From Ruminococcus sp. (GTDB lineage Bacteria > Bacillota > Clostridia > Oscillospirales > Ruminococcaceae): a stretch of DNA of 64,000 nt. The translations under genes and the position numbers were made by a program. Below the pieces are notes generated by a model, which worked only from the letters and a program-made list of their open reading frames with translations, did not search any database and was not told where the DNA came from. This document shows positions 62,330-64,000 of this stretch, in pieces. The stretch spans positions 30,976-94,975 of the forward strand of contig JAIDCY010000010.1 of NCBI GenBank assembly GCA_029055625.1. Direction: 5' to 3'. Numbering within the stretch: position 1 is the first letter of the stretch; the number at the start of each line of letters is the position of its first letter.

Positions 62330-63220
62330 ATGAAAAGTAGGAAAAATATACCGTATACCGTGAGAAAATCGCTGTATGGGTACGGATTTATAGGCTTATG
62401 GTTTTTCGGGACGGTCATATTTTTTATCGTACCGCTTATCAGTTCGCTGATTTACTCGTTCAGCGAGGTGACAATAGATTCCGGAAAGACTATTACAAAA
62501 TATGTCGGATTCGATAAATATATAAAAGTGCTGACGGAAGACGAAAAATTCACCGGATTTCTCACGGATACGGTGATTGAAACGTTATGGAAAACGCCGG
62601 TAATAATAATATTTTCGCTGTTTATAGCGGTATTACTCAATCAGCAGTTCAGGGGGCGAACTTTCGCACGTGCCGTATTTTTTATGCCGGTAATAATCGT
62701 AACAGGTTCTGCGTACAGGATAATAACCGGTAATATAGAGACGTCCGGAAACAGTGACGTTAATATTTCAACCGTTTTGTCGACGGATTTTATAGAAAAG
62801 TTTCTTGAATTTATAGGCATTTACCGTACAGACCACCGGTTAAATGATTTCATTTCAGCTGTTGCGGATAACATTTACGGCATCGTATGGAACAGCGGTA
62901 TACAGATACTTATATTTCTTTCGGCATTACAGAATATACCGGCATCCGTCCGTGAGGCGTCACTTATCGACGGTGCGACGGCATGGGAATTTTTCTGGAA
63001 AATTACAGTCCCATACATAAAACCATATATTATTGTAAACATAGTATTTACTATTATAGATAATTTTACGAATCCGGTAAATAAAGTAATGGAAAGAGTA
63101 TCTGTAATGCGTAATCAATGGGCATTCGGTGAGGCTTCAGCTATGATATGGATTTATTTTATCTTAATCATGCTGATAATAATATTTACTGTCATAATAT
63201 TTGATAAAAGAAGTGATTGA
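62330..63220 (+). CDS. Sugar ABC transporter permease (MalF-type), second pair
   Basis: 296 aa; the ATG follows the preceding stop with no gap. N-terminal helix LWFFGTVIFFIVPLISSLIYSFSEV, five further helices, and the EAA loop SVREASLIDGATAWEFFWKITVPYIKP (about 204-230). A periplasmic-side insert of about 60 residues (ETSGNSDVNISTVLS...) is longer than usual. With the next gene it makes a second permease pair in the same operon. Confidence 0.9.
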   Translation: MKSRKNIPYTVRKSLYGYGFIGLWFFGTVIFFIVPLISSLIYSFSEVTIDSGKTITKYVGFDKYIKVLTEDEKFTGFLTDTVIETLWKTPVIIIFSLFIAVLLNQQFRGRTFARAVFFMPVIIVTGSAYRIITGNIETSGNSDVNISTVLSTDFIEKFLEFIGIYRTDHRLNDFISAVADNIYGIVWNSGIQILIFLSALQNIPASVREASLIDGATAWEFFWKITVPYIKPYIIVNIVFTIIDNFTNPVNKVMERVSVMRNQWAFGEASAMIWIYFILIMLIIIFTVIIFDKRSD

Positions 63221-63224
63221 AAAA

Positions 63225-64000
63225 ATGTACAGACTTAAAAAATATGTGTGGATTTTTTTGCGTACGGTAATTCTGATATGTACGGAATTTATCGTAATAT
63301 ACCCGATAATTTACATGATAAGTTATGCGTTCCGGGATACCGCCGATTTAAATGACCCGTCTGTTATATGGATTCCGAAACATTTAACACTCGACGTTAT
63401 AAGGGATACTGTAAGGGCTATGGATTTCGGAAATGCTCTGAAAAATACGGTATTTCTTAACGTCGGATGTAGTGTGGTACAGGTAATATCCTGTGCGGTG
63501 ACAGGTTACGGATTTTCAAGATTCGATTTCATAGGAAAAAAATTTCTTTTCGGGATAGTCATCATGATGATATTAGTACCGCCACAGATAATATCGTTGC
63601 CGTTATATAGTCAGTTTATGAACTTCGGAGCAGGCAGATTAAGGATAAACCTGATTGACAGTATGTTTACTATGTATCTTCCGGCGATTACTGCAAACGG
63701 TCTTAAATCAGGACTGATGATACTTATTTTCCGCCAGTTTTTCAATGGATTTCCGGAAGAGCTGGAAGAATCTGCGTATATAGACGGTTGCACGCCGTTA
63801 AGAACATTTGTATCAGTGATAATGCCTAATACGTTACCGGCGGTACTGACCGTCTTCCTGTTGTCTGTAGTTATATACTGGAATGATTTTTATACAAGTT
63901 CTGTGTTTTTCCATAATACAAAGACTATCGGGCTTGCACTCGAAAATCTCGACAGTGAGTTAAAAATGTATATTTTCGGAGACTTTGCACAGGTAACCAC
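63225..64000 (+). CDS. Sugar ABC transporter permease (MalG-type), 3' end cut by window
   Basis: The ATG at 63225 opens a frame still open at the window end (258 codons). It starts MYRLKKYVWIFLRTVILICT; helices follow, with IVIYPIIYMISYAF near the start and the EAA loop ELEESAYIDGCTPLRTFVSVIMP. It pairs with the preceding MalF-type permease. The remaining C-terminus, and possibly further operon genes, lie beyond the window. Confidence 0.9.
   Translation, partial: MYRLKKYVWIFLRTVILICTEFIVIYPIIYMISYAFRDTADLNDPSVIWIPKHLTLDVIRDTVRAMDFGNALKNTVFLNVGCSVVQVISCAVTGYGFSRFDFIGKKFLFGIVIMMILVPPQIISLPLYSQFMNFGAGRLRINLIDSMFTMYLPAITANGLKSGLMILIFRQFFNGFPEELEESAYIDGCTPLRTFVSVIMPNTLPAVLTVFLLSVVIYWNDFYTSSVFFHNTKTIGLALENLDSELKMYIFGDFAQVT

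Overview
The window reads as a chromosomal segment of a low-GC, Gram-positive anaerobe of the Ruminococcus/Oscillospiraceae type. The evidence is Firmicutes-style Shine-Dalgarno sites and sigma-A promoters, ruvCAB, dnaX-ybaB-recR behind an SRP RNA gene, and an ECF energizing module next to truA. Sporulation genes (dipicolinate synthase, a SpoIID-type protein) and cellulosome-style parts (a dockerin on a leucine-rich-repeat protein, a cohesin-like lipoprotein) point the same way. TTG and GTG starts are frequent. I see no tRNA, 16S/23S/5S rRNA, insertion sequence, prophage or CRISPR array.

Layout. 1-1.8 kb: 3' end of a large cell-wall protein. 1.87-7.6 kb (+): cysE behind a leader with a strong terminator-like hairpin, then a hypothetical gene, cysS, a GNAT, yycJ, rlmH and a CPBP protease. 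7.7-14.4 kb (-): pheA-metH-prfB-hypothetical from one sigma-A promoter, followed by dpaA-dpaB behind a sigma-K-like promoter. 14.4-29.9 kb (+): a very long run of closely spaced genes: ruvCAB, a C39-like protein, a degenerate GlmM paralogue, a methyltransferase, ecfA1, a dockerin/LRR protein, ecfA2, ecfT, a YfhO-like protein, truA, a DUF5711-like protein and a CvpA-like protein. 29.9-33.2 kb: a stand-alone zinc-finger mini-protein, a ClpE-type ATPase and a cohesin-like lipoprotein. 33.2-34.5 kb (-): glutaredoxin and SpoIID. 34.6-45.3 kb (+): citrate synthase, lipoprotein, two-component pair, DUF1385, prmC, recA, recX, rimO, pgsA and a DtxR-type regulator. 45.4-49.1 kb: a membrane-bound HTH protein, then recR, ybaB, dnaX and ffs on the minus strand. 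49.1-52.3 kb: a GT2 glycosyltransferase and an ABC exporter with an operator-like palindrome.

52.4-53.5 kb holds the most novel-looking locus. A promoter-to-terminator unit on the minus strand encodes three tiny ORFs (21, 19 and 26 aa), each with a Shine-Dalgarno site 7 nt upstream. It diverges from a small XRE-type regulator across a region with repeated TTCGACA boxes.

53.5-64 kb (+) is one operon running off the end of the window. It encodes a giant solute-binding protein with N-terminal beta-sandwich modules, two MalF/MalG-type permease pairs, an NHL-repeat protein, a YIP1-like membrane protein and a DUF5696-like protein, probably a glycan uptake system. No ATPase is seen, so a shared MsiK/MalK-type ATPase elsewhere is inferred. 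All function calls come from reading motifs and gene order; no database search was run.
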